Assembly: GCA_963726375.1 (NCBI GenBank)
Contig: CAVSCE010000008.1
Coordinates: forward strand, 310,001-374,000
DNA: 64,000 nucleotides
Origin: UTCFX2 sp963726375
Lineage (GTDB): Bacteria; Chloroflexota; Anaerolineae; Anaerolineales; UBA4823
Direction: 5' to 3'
Part shown: positions 8,533 to 17,807 of the stretch, one piece after another
Position numbering within the stretch: the first letter of the stretch is position 1
How the letters are laid out: each line of letters opens with the position of its first letter
Notes under the pieces: model-generated
What the model saw: the letters and a program-made list of their open reading frames with translations, nothing else
Told to the model about the DNA's origin: nothing
Databases searched by the model: none
Translations under genes and position numbers: made by a program

Positions 8533-9244
8533 ATGATCGAACCAGGGGAATTTCATGGGAAGGTCGCCCTGGTTACCGGAGCTGGGCGAGGGTTGGGCCG
8601 ATCCATTGCCGTAGCTTTTTCTGAAAGCGGAGCAAAGGTCATCGCCAACGATATCACCCCGATCAACCTGGACCTGACCTTGCAAGAAATCCACGAGAGC
8701 GGCGGGCAGGCCTGGGATGTCATCGCCGATATCTCCAAGTCGATGCCCGTCCAGGTCATGCTGGACCAGATCGTTGATCAATTTGGCCGGATAGATTTCG
8801 TCTGCAACCATGCTTCTGTCCAGCCGCAAAAACCGCTGATGGGATTCGATGAATGGGATTGGCGTCGAGCGATAGATATCAACATAACCGGGGCTTTTCT
8901 ACTCACACAGCTTGCCAGTAAAATTATGATCCAGCAAGGAGGGGGCACAATCATTCACATCGCCCGAAACCAGCCATTTGAGACCTCCAAAGCAAAAACA
9001 GTTGGTTTGACCAGCCAAATGGGACTGATCGGATTTACAGGTGCGGCAGCGCAGGAGTTATCTCCGTACAATATTCGCCTCCACACCATCTGTCCATGGG
9101 ATTCGAACGAGGGGAAGTGAAAGGGATGTGGATATTAAGATGCAGGAGTCGATCGTCAGGCTGTGCCTGAAATTGTGCAGTAAGGCTGGGGCTGGATTGA
9201 ATGGATTGGTGATCAATTCGCCGGACAGAAACCCATTTTTTTGA
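8533..9244 (+). CDS. SDR family NAD(P)-binding protein, frameshifted and lacking catalytic residues
   Basis: The N-terminal Rossmann part is clear: TGAGRGLGRS (cofactor loop), DVIADIS and VCNHAS in place of NNAG. Where SDRs carry YxxxK before the IGFT helix, this protein reads GLTSQMGLIGFTG, so Tyr and Lys are replaced by Gly and Gln. The first frame stops at 9120, but the next frame continues as ESIVRLCLKLCSKAGAGLNG and stops at 9244, which matches the usual SDR C-terminal strand and helix; a one-base shift lies near 9112. The joined protein is about 236 residues. It may be a non-catalytic NAD(P)-binding protein. Confidence 0.7.
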
Positions 9245-9428
9245 TCGAGCTTTCTCTAATGAAGCTGTCCCCATGATTGTAAAGAGGGAGGCTGGAAAGA
9301 CCCGGAAAAAACCGGAATGGACTTCAAGGTGCAAATTATTCATCAGGATTGCGGCCAAAAACCTGAAAGATCTCCAGGTCCTTTCGGGTTTGTCTCACAA
9401 AGACCTGGATAGTTCCCGGGAGGATGGA
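9245..9428. other. Spacer with no assigned gene
   Basis: An open frame from 9273 runs into the enoyl-CoA hydratase gene in phase, but its residues (rich in Arg and Lys) do not resemble the family N-terminus and the hydratase has its own GGGAGG site at 9417-9422. I see no independent gene here. Confidence 0.4.
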
Positions 9429-10205
9429 ATGGGCATGTATGAGCTGGTGGCAGTAGAAACGCGCGGGCTGGTCGGCCTGGTCCGGTTGAATCGACCTCAG
9501 GCGCTCAATGCGCTGAATAACACGATGCTGCGGGAGCTGATGGACTCACTGGCAGCATTTGATTCGAATGATCAAATTGGAGCGATGGTCATCACAGGAG
9601 ATGAGCGGGCTTTCGCTGCCGGGGCGGACATCAAGGAGATGGCCCAGGCGAGTGCTGTCGAGATGCTGCAGAGCGAACAGATTGCCCAGTTCGACCGGAT
9701 TCGCCAGATCAAAAAGCCAGTCATCGCGGCTGTCTCAGGCTGGTGCCTGGGAGGCGGCAATGAATTAGCTCTATCATGCGACATGATCGTGGCTTCTGAA
9801 ACTGCGCGTTTTGGTCAGCCAGAGATAAATATTGGGGTAATCCCAGGTGCAGGTGGGACGCAGAGGTTAGCGCGCGCAGCTGGCAAGGCAATTGCGATGG
9901 AGATGGTATTAAACAACCGAACTCTGACCGCGGCCGAAGCTCTGCAGTTAGGTCTGGTCAATCGAGTTGTCCCAATTGAGAGCTACCTGGATGATGCCGT
10001 AAACCTGGCAGGCGAAATTGCAGCCAGGGCGCCGATCGCCGTCCGGATGGGTAAAGAAGCCGTGAACTATGCCTTTAAATCGACATTGGCAGACGGGATC
10101 GCTGTGGAGAGAAGAACTTTTTACTTCTTGTTCAGCACACAGGACCAAAAGGAAGGGATGAACGCCTTCATCGAAAAGCGCAAGCCGTCATGGACAGGAA
10201 AATAA
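9429..10205 (+). CDS. Enoyl-CoA hydratase/isomerase family protein
   Basis: A 258-residue crotonase-fold protein, the expected length. It has the oxyanion-hole segment FAAGADIKEM (residues about 61-70) and the second loop WCLGGGNELALSCD. Both catalytic glutamates of true hydratases are present (GNELA and GQPEINIGVIPGAGGTQRL), so it likely hydrates 2-enoyl-CoA in fatty acid or amino acid degradation. ATG 9429 is chosen for its GGGAGG site and family length. It stands alone beside the degenerate SDR; no other beta-oxidation genes are close. Confidence 0.9.
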   Translation: MGMYELVAVETRGLVGLVRLNRPQALNALNNTMLRELMDSLAAFDSNDQIGAMVITGDERAFAAGADIKEMAQASAVEMLQSEQIAQFDRIRQIKKPVIAAVSGWCLGGGNELALSCDMIVASETARFGQPEINIGVIPGAGGTQRLARAAGKAIAMEMVLNNRTLTAAEALQLGLVNRVVPIESYLDDAVNLAGEIAARAPIAVRMGKEAVNYAFKSTLADGIAVERRTFYFLFSTQDQKEGMNAFIEKRKPSWTGK

Positions 10206-10286
10206 CCGCATTCGGGGCTCATTATCCTATTGATGTGTGTTCATGACGGGAGAAGCGCCCCATTTCTGCTTCGCCATATCCCAGAT

Positions 10287-11795
10287 TCAGAGGGTTGGTA
10301 AATCCGCCCAGAAGGTTGTTCCGGTGCCGAGCTGACTGCTGACGCCAATCTCGCCGCCGTGTCCTTCGACAATCGATTTGGCGATCGCGAGCCCCAACCC
10401 GCTGCCACGCGCCAGCCCGGGCCGCGGTGGATTGGTCTCTGCTCGATAGAATCGCTCAAAGACGTGGGACAGGTGTTCCGGTGCGATCCCCGGGCCGGTG
10501 TCGCGGATCAGCACTCGAACGGTACCCGGATTAGGTCCCGAACGCAGGAGCATTTCCACCTGGCCTCCAGGGGGGGTATATTTGATCGCATTCTCAAGCA
10601 GGTTGTAAAACACTCGCCGAATTTGATCCTCATTTGCATTAACCTGGGACAGGTTTGGCTCGATCTCCAGCTTTAGGTTGACTTCAGCACGGGTGGAGCG
10701 GATCTTGAAAGTTTCGTAGACTTCACGGACGATCGTGCTCAAGTGAACCGGACCGCGCTTTCCGGATTCCAGCCCTGCTTCCATCCGAGAGAGGTCCAGC
10801 AGGTCATTAACCATCCGTACAAGCCGGTCGATCTCGGTTTCGATCTCTTCAAGGAAGCGTTCTGCCACTTCCGGGTCTTCAATTGCGCCTTCTCGCAGCG
10901 CTTCAGTGCGCAGCTTTGCAACGGTCAGCGGAGTACGGAGCTCATGGCTTGCGTTCGCGACAAAAGCTCGCAGCTGATTCACATTGGATTGAAGTTTATT
11001 GGCCATGCTGTTGAACGCTTCTGCAAGGCGGTGAAGCTCCTGGGGGCCGGAAGGCTTGACGCGCACCCCCAGGTCACCATGCCCCATGCTTTCTGCGGCG
11101 CGAGTTAACACCTGGATCGGCCGCGCAAGGTTGTTTGCAAGCATCCAACCGAAAAGGCCGACCCCTCCGACAATGAGAAGTGCGACGCCCATCATGACAA
11201 GAAAAGACCGGCGCGCTGACTCCTGGCTGGCTTCGATCGGAACCGCCAGCCGAAGGATCCCGATCACTTCGATCTCGCGCTGGACCAGAACAGCCATGAA
11301 CATGTAGCGCTGGCCGTTAAATTCGCGGATATTGACCCCACGCCCAATATTGCTCTCCAATGCCTCCACCACTTCCGGGGAGTTCTCACGATCGACCCTT
11401 TCCGGCAGGTCTTCATAACTACCAATTAAAAGCCTGCGGTCGGGATAATAGACTGCAAATTGTATGTCCGGATTATCAGCAAGCAGGCGGGCGAGCAGCT
11501 CTCGGATGAACGTCGCTTCGACGCGTCCTTCTCGCACCTCCTGGATTGGCATTTCGATCGCATTTCCAGCTGTAATGGCCAGGTCCTGGAGGTTATGCTC
11601 CAGCTCAAAATTTGCTGACCGGAAGATGAACTGGCCGGTGAAGATCGACATCAGGACGATGCTGACCAAAGAGACCACCAGATGGGAGATCATCAGGCGG
11701 GAATTTAGAGAGTTGCTTAACTTGTGGTAAAGTCCGGCGAGCTTAACGCCGGCTCGATTAAGGAAGTTCTTCTGGTCCTGCAAATCGGTACCCAT
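10287..11795 (-). CDS. Sensor histidine kinase
   Basis: A 502-residue membrane sensor kinase. Membrane segment 1 is at about residues 34-57, an extracytoplasmic sensing domain follows (60-190, PAS/Cache-like length), membrane segment 2 is at about 193-218, then HAMP (to about 270), the H-box VANASHELRTPLT with the phospho-accepting His near 285, and the catalytic domain with N box NLLENAIKYT, RDTGPGIAPEH and GSGLGLAI. It overlaps the 3' end of the response regulator by 38 bases and is co-transcribed with it. Signal unknown; the ligand-binding region has no clear metal or sugar motif. Confidence 0.93.
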   Translation of the reverse strand: MGTDLQDQKNFLNRAGVKLAGLYHKLSNSLNSRLMISHLVVSLVSIVLMSIFTGQFIFRSANFELEHNLQDLAITAGNAIEMPIQEVREGRVEATFIRELLARLLADNPDIQFAVYYPDRRLLIGSYEDLPERVDRENSPEVVEALESNIGRGVNIREFNGQRYMFMAVLVQREIEVIGILRLAVPIEASQESARRSFLVMMGVALLIVGGVGLFGWMLANNLARPIQVLTRAAESMGHGDLGVRVKPSGPQELHRLAEAFNSMANKLQSNVNQLRAFVANASHELRTPLTVAKLRTEALREGAIEDPEVAERFLEEIETEIDRLVRMVNDLLDLSRMEAGLESGKRGPVHLSTIVREVYETFKIRSTRAEVNLKLEIEPNLSQVNANEDQIRRVFYNLLENAIKYTPPGGQVEMLLRSGPNPGTVRVLIRDTGPGIAPEHLSHVFERFYRAETNPPRPGLARGSGLGLAIAKSIVEGHGGEIGVSSQLGTGTTFWADLPTL

Positions 11796-12456
11796 AACCT
11801 CGGACAGTCTGAATATATTGTGGGCTCGCAGGATCTTCCTCGATTTTCAGGCGGAGCCAGCGGACGTGAACGTCCAATGTGCGCGGGTCGCCAACCCAAT
11901 CGTCGCCCCAAACGAGCTTGATCAGCTCATCGCGGCTCATCGCCCGACCGGCGTTCTTCATCAAGACGGCAAGCAGGTCGAATTCGCGGGTGGAGAGCTG
12001 AAGCTCTTGATCTCCTTTGAACATCCTGCGTGCGATCGGATCGAGCTGGAGGTGGCGGGTGGAGATCGGTTGAGGCTGCGTGGTTTGCCGATCCAGCTGA
12101 ACACGCCGAAGCATCGCCTGGATGCGCGCTAAAAGCTCGCGGAAAGAGAAAGGTTTTGGCATATAGTCATCGGCGCCGACTTCCAATCCCAGGACGCGGT
12201 CGATTTCCTCGCCGCGGGCAGTGAGCATGATCACGGGTGTGGTCGTGAAGGTGCGCAGACGCCGACAGACCTCGAAGCCGCTGATATCTGGCAGCATCAG
12301 ATCCAGCACGATCAAATCCGGCTCAAGCTCTTCAGCAGTTTTGATCGCTGAGATCCCATCGGCGGCGATCGCCACTTCAAAACCTTCTCGCTTCAAGCTG
12401 TATGTCAGCGAATCGGTTATCAGCTGTTCGTCATCCACAAGTAATATAAGTGTCAC
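11758..12456 (-). CDS. OmpR/PhoB-family response regulator
   Basis: Receiver domain at residues 1-118 with ILLVDDEQ, the phosphorylation Asp in LIVLDLMLPDISG and the switch Lys in YMPKPFSFRELL. A winged-helix DNA-binding domain follows (about 130-230), with REFDLLAVLMKNAGRAMSRDEL and the recognition helix before TVRGYGYRF. GTG 12456 is preferred because GGGAGG lies about eight bases upstream and the protein then begins VTLILLVDDEQ; an in-frame ATG at 12549 would add 31 residues of no family character. It partners the overlapping histidine kinase. Confidence 0.93.
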   Translation of the reverse strand: MTLILLVDDEQLITDSLTYSLKREGFEVAIAADGISAIKTAEELEPDLIVLDLMLPDISGFEVCRRLRTFTTTPVIMLTARGEEIDRVLGLEVGADDYMPKPFSFRELLARIQAMLRRVQLDRQTTQPQPISTRHLQLDPIARRMFKGDQELQLSTREFDLLAVLMKNAGRAMSRDELIKLVWGDDWVGDPRTLDVHVRWLRLKIEEDPASPQYIQTVRGYGYRFAGPEELP

Positions 12457-12793
12457 GGCAGGCCTCCCGAACTGTCCATCTGAGCTGTGAATTTCAGGTT
12501 GATTTAATATTCTGCCACCAATGTCGCAGCCGTCATATAGTATAGTCAATAAACTATCGAATGTTAAGGGATTAAGGATGTTCTAATCCGTTGAAACCAC
12601 GGCGCCGAAGCTCTACCAGATGGATTGGCAGGCAGGCAGCTGCAATACCTTCTCGCTGAAGTGGTTTATTACCGGGATGCCAGCCGCAAAACTGATAAAA
12701 TTGAGATGCAGGCAGTCCCTCCGGAGTTTTAACCCATAAAGGATTCTACCGGAGGCAGGAAGTTTCTATTTTGCTCAGGAGTGGAAAAATCCT
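12457..12793. other. Intergenic region between divergent response regulator and comEC
   Basis: This 337-base stretch separates two divergent genes and must hold both promoters. An AT-rich block at 12531-12560 is the likely minus-strand promoter area, though no clean -35/-10 pair was found. Nothing resembling a gene, tRNA or riboswitch was seen. Confidence 0.45.
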
Positions 12794-15259
12794 GTGCCGC
12801 TTCTCTGGCTTTCCCTGGCATTTTTATGCGGCGTAACAGCGGGGTGGCTTCTTAAATCGCCGGTTCCTGCCTGGGTGTTCCTCGCAGCTGGGAGCAGCGC
12901 CGTGCTGCTGCTGCTCTGCCATGTTGCGGCTCGCTCGCACAGGTTTTCATCCTTGGCGATTGAACGGCTTTTTAACCGATGGCCTGCAGACCGTGAAAGG
13001 CTCCTGCCGGGTTTCATCCTGCCTCTCCTTCCGATATTCTTTATCCTGGGCACGCTGCGCTTCCGGGCGACCGTGCCTGAAGTCGATCCTTCTCAGCTGG
13101 CCTGGTATAACGACCGGGAAGAGCGTCTTGTGGTTGAAGGCGTCATCTCGACAGACCCTGAATTCCGCGATGCTTATACGCTGCTCCACATGACCGCCGA
13201 CCACCTGCGCCTGGCGGATGCGGCTGTTTCGATCCCTGTCGAGGGGAATTTGCTCGCCAGGCTGCCGCCGGGTGGAGATTGGCGCTATGGGGACCGAATC
13301 CGGCTGGACGGCCGGCTGCGGACGCCCTCAGAGGTCGGAGACTTCTCCTACCGGGAATATTTGGAACACCAGGGCATCCTGTCTACCCTGAGCTGCGGCT
13401 ACTGCCAGGACTGCAGCGAGCCTCTGGCGCGGGAATGCGCCTGGCTGGTCGGGCGCGACGAGGGCAGCTGGTTTTTAAGGAATGTCTTCGCCCTGCGCCG
13501 GGCAGCCCTCCAGGTGATCGACGACCTGTTCCCGGATCCGGAGGCAGGGCTGCTTGCCGGAATTTTGCTCGGGATCGAGACAGGTATTCCGGATGATCTG
13601 CTTCAGGCTTTTCGGCAGACCGGCGTTTCCCATATCATCGCGATCAGCGGATTTAATTTTGCGATCGTCGCCGGTCTTTTTGTGCTGGCCTTCGACCGGG
13701 TGCTCGGCCGCTGGAAGAGCCTGCCTGCCGCCTGGGTCGGGATCGGGCTATACGCCCTGCTGGCAGGGGCGACGCCGGGCGTCATCAGGGCTGCATTCAT
13801 GGGAAGCCTGGCGGTCTTCGCGGTCCGGCTTGGCCGCCGTTCGAGTGGAGTGAACACGCTTTTATTCGTTGCGATGGTGATGGCGGTTTTAAACCCGCAT
13901 GTGCTGTGGGACGTCGGCTTCCAGCTATCCTTTATGGCGACGCTTGGCCTGATCCTGTACGCCGACCCCTTAGAAAGGAATTTCAAAGAGCTTGCCAGGC
14001 GATGGCTTACGCCGGATGCGGCGGGCAAGGTGGCTGGTCCGGTGAGCGCATACCTGCTGTTCACGCTGGCGGCGCAGGTCACCACGCTGCCGCTGATCTT
14101 GTATGTTTTCAAGCAGACCTCGCCGATTTCTTTGATCGCAAATCCGCTTGTACTGCCGGCTCAGCCCCCCTTGATGGTGCTGGGCGGGCTGGCGGCGATG
14201 GTCGGTCTGATTTCGAGGCCGTTCGGGCAGCTGGGTGCGTATTTTGCCTGGCCGTGGATCGCGTATACGATCCGAATTGTCGAGCTGCTGGCTGAGACCC
14301 GCATTGCGGCATGGACCATCGGTGGGATCGGCTTTGCGGTGATGATCGGGTTCTACGTCCTGCTCTTTGGCCTGACTCTGTGGGGAGGCCGGCTGCGCGA
14401 GTTTGTGAGCCGCAAGATTGATCTTTCGGCACCGCGGCTGGGCTGGGGGCTGAACCTGGGATTGGCGCTGCTGGCGGTCGTGGTCTGGCAGCGGGTCTTC
14501 GCCCTGCCAGACGGGCGGCTGCACCTGACCGCGCTGGACGTGGGCGGCGGGGAGGCGCTTCTGATCCAGACGCCAGAGGGGCGCAGCATGCTGGTGAACG
14601 GCGGTCCGAGCCCGAACGCGCTGGCAGAGGCAATCGGCAGGCGGATGCCGATCGGAAGCCGCGAAATCGATTATTTGATCGTCGGGGGAGCCGGCGAGCA
14701 GCAGATTGCCGGGCTGCCGCGCGGGCTGGACAGGTTCCAGGTCCGAAAAGTGCTCTGGGCCGGGCCGAAAGCGGGCGATTACAGCGCCCGAGAGCTGCAG
14801 AGACGGCTGGCTGAGGATGCAATCCCTGTCAGCGAGGCGCAGCCGGGTCAGGCGTTCGAGCTGGGCGAGGGCGCCAGCCTGGAGGTCGTCGCAGTGACCA
14901 GGCGCGGGGCGGTCTTTCTGCTGGAGTGGAAGAACTTCAGGGCGCTGCTGCCGGTCGGGATGGATTTTGAGAGCCAGGAGGCGCTGCTGCGAGATCCCCG
15001 ACTGAGGCCGGTGACTGCCCTGCTGCTGGCGGAGGGCGGCTTTGCCACGCTGAACTCGCCGGAGTGGATCGCGCACTTTCAGCCCCAGCTGGCGCTGCTG
15101 AGCGTCGAGGCAGGAAACGCGCAGGGGCTGCCGCATCCTGAGACCCTGGCGGCGCTGGGCGAGATTCCATTGCTGCGCACGGATATGAATGGCTGGATTG
15201 AGGTCAGCACGGATGGGGAGCGGCTGTGGGTGGAGGTGGAGAGGAAGCTGGAGGAATGA
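12794..15259 (+). CDS. comEC: ComEC/Rec2 family DNA-uptake channel with degenerate metallo-beta-lactamase domain
   Basis: An 821-residue membrane protein that would form the DNA translocation channel of natural competence. N-terminal hydrophobic helices are followed by an OB-like soluble domain (about 100-230, with a CGYCQDC cysteine cluster), the competence domain with HIIAISGFNF (about 282) and many helices to about 540, then a C-terminal lactamase-like domain (about 570-815). That domain keeps LDVGGGEALLIQTPEG and LVNGG but the zinc motif (HxHxDH in active relatives) reads VGGAGEQQIAGL, so all metal ligands are gone. Start is GTG with AGGAG at 12777-12781. A partial second copy of this gene lies at 17.2-19.1 kb. 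Confidence 0.88.
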   Translation: MPLLWLSLAFLCGVTAGWLLKSPVPAWVFLAAGSSAVLLLLCHVAARSHRFSSLAIERLFNRWPADRERLLPGFILPLLPIFFILGTLRFRATVPEVDPSQLAWYNDREERLVVEGVISTDPEFRDAYTLLHMTADHLRLADAAVSIPVEGNLLARLPPGGDWRYGDRIRLDGRLRTPSEVGDFSYREYLEHQGILSTLSCGYCQDCSEPLARECAWLVGRDEGSWFLRNVFALRRAALQVIDDLFPDPEAGLLAGILLGIETGIPDDLLQAFRQTGVSHIIAISGFNFAIVAGLFVLAFDRVLGRWKSLPAAWVGIGLYALLAGATPGVIRAAFMGSLAVFAVRLGRRSSGVNTLLFVAMVMAVLNPHVLWDVGFQLSFMATLGLILYADPLERNFKELARRWLTPDAAGKVAGPVSAYLLFTLAAQVTTLPLILYVFKQTSPISLIANPLVLPAQPPLMVLGGLAAMVGLISRPFGQLGAYFAWPWIAYTIRIVELLAETRIAAWTIGGIGFAVMIGFYVLLFGLTLWGGRLREFVSRKIDLSAPRLGWGLNLGLALLAVVVWQRVFALPDGRLHLTALDVGGGEALLIQTPEGRSMLVNGGPSPNALAEAIGRRMPIGSREIDYLIVGGAGEQQIAGLPRGLDRFQVRKVLWAGPKAGDYSARELQRRLAEDAIPVSEAQPGQAFELGEGASLEVVAVTRRGAVFLLEWKNFRALLPVGMDFESQEALLRDPRLRPVTALLLAEGGFATLNSPEWIAHFQPQLALLSVEAGNAQGLPHPETLAALGEIPLLRTDMNGWIEVSTDGERLWVEVERKLEE

Positions 15260-15278
15260 CGCGGAAAGGTCATTTTTA

Positions 15279-16161
15279 TTATGCTTTATAGGCCGCCCTC
15301 AGCTTAGCTATGTCCAATTTCTTCATCACCAGCATCGCTTGAGTTACCCGATCGATCCGGTCCTGATCGTTTCCTCGCATCATTTCATCCATGCTTGCGG
15401 GTACCACCTGCCACGAAAAACCATATTTATCTTTGAGCCAACCGCATTGCTCCGCTTCAGGAACGGCAGACAGTTTTTCCCAATAATAATCTATTTCGTC
15501 CTGGTCCTCGCAATTCACGATGAAAGAAATCGCTTCATTGAACGAAAAAGGGTGTTTATGAGCGCTGTCCATGGCTCCGAATTCCTGTCCGAATAGAGAA
15601 AAAGAAGCGTATTTACTACTTCCCTCCTGATCCGGATCCTCGCCTTTGCCATATTGCAAGACGCTTTCGACTTTCGCTTTACGAAATACGGATACCCAGA
15701 AATTGATAGCTTCTTCTGCTTTGCCACAAACGCTGCCCACGAACATAATCACTGGAGTAATCTTCTGTTCTACCTGCGCATCGCTGGAATAAATGAGCTG
15801 CCAGGAAAGTCCATACTTATCCTGCAGCCATCCATATCTCTCGCTGAAAGGATATGCTCCGAGATCCATGAGGACCTGTCCCCCATCAGAGAGCTTTTTC
15901 CATATTTCGTCAACTTCTTCTTTCGTTTTACAGGTGACATGGAACGATACGGATGGATTGAACTTAAAAAGCGGGCCTGCACTGATTGCCTGAAACTCCA
16001 GATCTATGAGCTCAAAGGTCACGATATCTACGGAACCCGATGGGGTATTCCGAAGCACATTCGTGTCCTTGACTCTTCGAGTTGGGAAAACCATCCACAT
16101 AAAAATCTGCCGCTTCCAAAGCTTCTTTGTCGAACCATAAATGCGGGGTTATTTTCTGCAT
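15279..16161 (-). CDS. Two-domain VOC (PhnB/3-demethylubiquinone methyltransferase-like) protein, frameshifted
   Basis: Two tandem glyoxalase-fold units are visible: the first has GWLQDKYGLSWQLIY and the second GWLKDKYGFSWQVVP, each after a Pxx-F(N) segment with conserved spacing. The true N-terminus begins MQKITPHLWFDKEALE from ATG 16161, preceded by AGGAAG, and is one base out of frame with the rest; the break is near 16082 (before RVKDTNVLR). The joined protein is about 294 residues. PhnB-like proteins of this type are widespread and mostly uncharacterised. It opens a zone of damaged VOC genes. Confidence 0.75.
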
Positions 16162-16220
16162 AATCTGTCTTCCTAAAAAAAGCAGGATGATAGATGAAGT
16201 TATGTCCTGGGAACAGATTT

Positions 16221-16580
16221 TTACCCCATTGGGGTTACCAGCTGAAAGTAATTTCCATCCGGGTCTGCCAGGGTCGCAATCCAGCCGCCTTCCATTTCAT
16301 AAGGTGCGCTTAATTACCACAGCTCCCAGGGCTTTCATTCGTTCAAACTCCTCTTTTACCTGCGCAGTCTCAAGATTGAACATGAGACGCCCTGGATCTT
16401 TGGTGGGACCAACCATTTCGGAATGATCCAAACGGCGAGATAGGCTGCGCCCACCTGCCAGCCAAAAAAACCATGCTCTTCATCGGCCATTCCTGGTGGA
16501 TTTCCCAGGACTTTTTCATAGAAGGCTGCCAAAACTTTGAGTTGTTTTGTTCCGATCATGACGGTGTTAAGATTTAACAT
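16221..16580 (-). pseudogene. VOC family (glyoxalase-like) gene with two frameshifts
   Basis: From ATG 16580 the protein reads MLNLNTVMIGTKQLKVLAAF, then YLAVW, and there leaves frame near 16433. The next frame gives SEMVGPTKDPGRLMFNLETA and stops after VVIKRTL; a third frame supplies the last strand, LADPDGNYFQLVTPMG, to a stop at 16221. Joined, it is one complete VOC unit of about 120 residues. Whether this is sequence error or decay cannot be settled, but the neighbouring remnant at 16722 has a true in-frame stop. Confidence 0.7.
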
Positions 16581-16721
16581 GTGGAGCGATCCTTTCTGTC
16601 TGCGGTTCAATTGAACTGATTGTGCTGCCTGTGCCTGGTGATAGCGCAGGGCGTTATTCTCAAATGAATTAATCTGATAAATTATATCATAATTATCCTG
16701 TAAGGAAAGGTTTTGCACCAG

Positions 16722-16868
16722 TCAAACATGAAATCGTCCATTTTTCATGACCAGCCAGATCTGCGAGATCTCTCCGCCGAAAACCTGGAAACCGAACTTC
16801 TCTTAGAAGGCCTTCGACGATTCCATATCTTTGACTGCCAGGCTGATTGAAAACGCTCCGAGGTTCAT
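16722..16868 (-). pseudogene. Truncated VOC family remnant with in-frame stop
   Basis: Reading from ATG 16868: MNLGAFSISLAVKDMESSKA, F, then a TAA where a Tyr codon is expected, then EKFGFQVFGGEISQIWLVMK and a stop at 16722. This is the N-terminal third of a VOC protein. The stop lies in frame and the rest of the gene is missing, so this is a relic rather than a sequencing slip. Confidence 0.65.
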
Positions 16869-17177
16869 GTTTTTTTCCTTTCGTTAAGACAGTCTGGTAT
16901 CGGCAGACAGGAGCATCGCGCCGATCGAGGTCCAGTCATAGGCCGGGAAAGCCTGATTGGTCGGATTCGTTTCAAAAAAAAACGAAGAGGAACAAATCCT
17001 ATTCTGACGAAAAAACGGGTTGGCAGGATTTAGTAGGAAATTATAGCACAGATGTTCTAGTTCGGGAAGGGTCAGGGGAAATTATGTCCTGAGATTTGAC
17101 CGGGTTATCGTGCAGTTGATAGAGACTGCTGGCGATGGCAGCTCGAGGACGGAAATGCGGAAGGATTGCCGCACGTG
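16869..17177. other. Gene-poor stretch with a possible C-terminal gene relic
   Basis: On the minus strand 16975-16884 reads TNQAFPAYDWTSIGAML and ends after SADTRLS with a stop. It looks protein-like but I cannot name a family. An A9 run lies at 16974-16982. Nothing else was recognised. Confidence 0.3.
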
Positions 17178-17590
17178 GAGGCGTTGGAGGCGCAACGGGG
17201 ACCTAAACCTGCTGGAGGACCACCCTGCGGACGCCCTCATAGATTGGGGACTTCTCCAACCGCGAATATCTGGAGCACCAGGGGATCCTATCGACCCTGA
17301 GCTGCTACTACTGCCAGGATTGCAGCGAGCCTCTGCAGCGAGAATGCGCCTGGCTGGTCGGGCGCAACGAGGGAAGCTGGTTTATGGGGAAAAATTATCT
17401 CTTTACGTCGGGTATCCCTCCAGGAGATAAACGATCTGTTTCCGGATCCTGAGGTTGGGCTGCTCGCCGGCATTTTACTCGGGATTGAAACGGGCATTCC
17501 GGTGAGCTGCTGCAAGCCTTCCGCCAGACCGGCGTCTCCCCTATCATCGCGATCAGCGGGTAGAACGCGATTGTCTTCATCCGCATTCTG
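17178..17590 (+). pseudogene. Partial comEC copy, fragment 1
   Basis: The bases from about 17178 to 17590 align with comEC 13270-13675 in the same orientation: shared blocks include GACGCCCTCA, CTGCCAGGA..TGCAGCGAGCCTCT, GAATGCGCCTGGCTGGTCGG and CGCGATCAGCGG. The copy contains small gaps and several stops, so it is not coding. It ends at the point equivalent to comEC about 13675, where unrelated sequence with two SRPBCC genes begins; the copy resumes at 18927. Confidence 0.8.
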
Positions 17591-17807
17591 CCCCGTTTAA
17601 CTTATATCTTTGTGACCCGAGGGAATGCACAAATTGTAGCTAGTAATTTCATTTCGGAAAGCTGTATCCAAGAAGTAAGGGGGCCTTGCCGTAAACCGTC
17701 TGCCACATGTTCCTATCCATGATATTTTTTATTTCAATTTCTTTTCACCCAATAAGGTAGGTCTTAGGCAGGAAGTTATCTCTTTAATTCCCAGAGAGTA
17801 TTAAAAT
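17591..17807. other. AT-rich spacer downstream of the SRPBCC genes
   Basis: No gene, repeat or hairpin was recognised here. Base composition is visibly more AT-rich than in the flanking comEC copy, consistent with foreign or inserted sequence together with the SRPBCC pair. Confidence 0.3.

Noticed and set aside
14109..14822. Second minus-strand open frame opposite comEC
   Set aside because: Same reason: Arg/Ser/Ala/Pro-rich shadow of the comEC coding frame.
13970..15136. Long minus-strand open frame opposite comEC
   Set aside because: It is Gln/Pro/Arg-rich, which is typical of antisense frames in GC-rich genes, and no domain was recognised.
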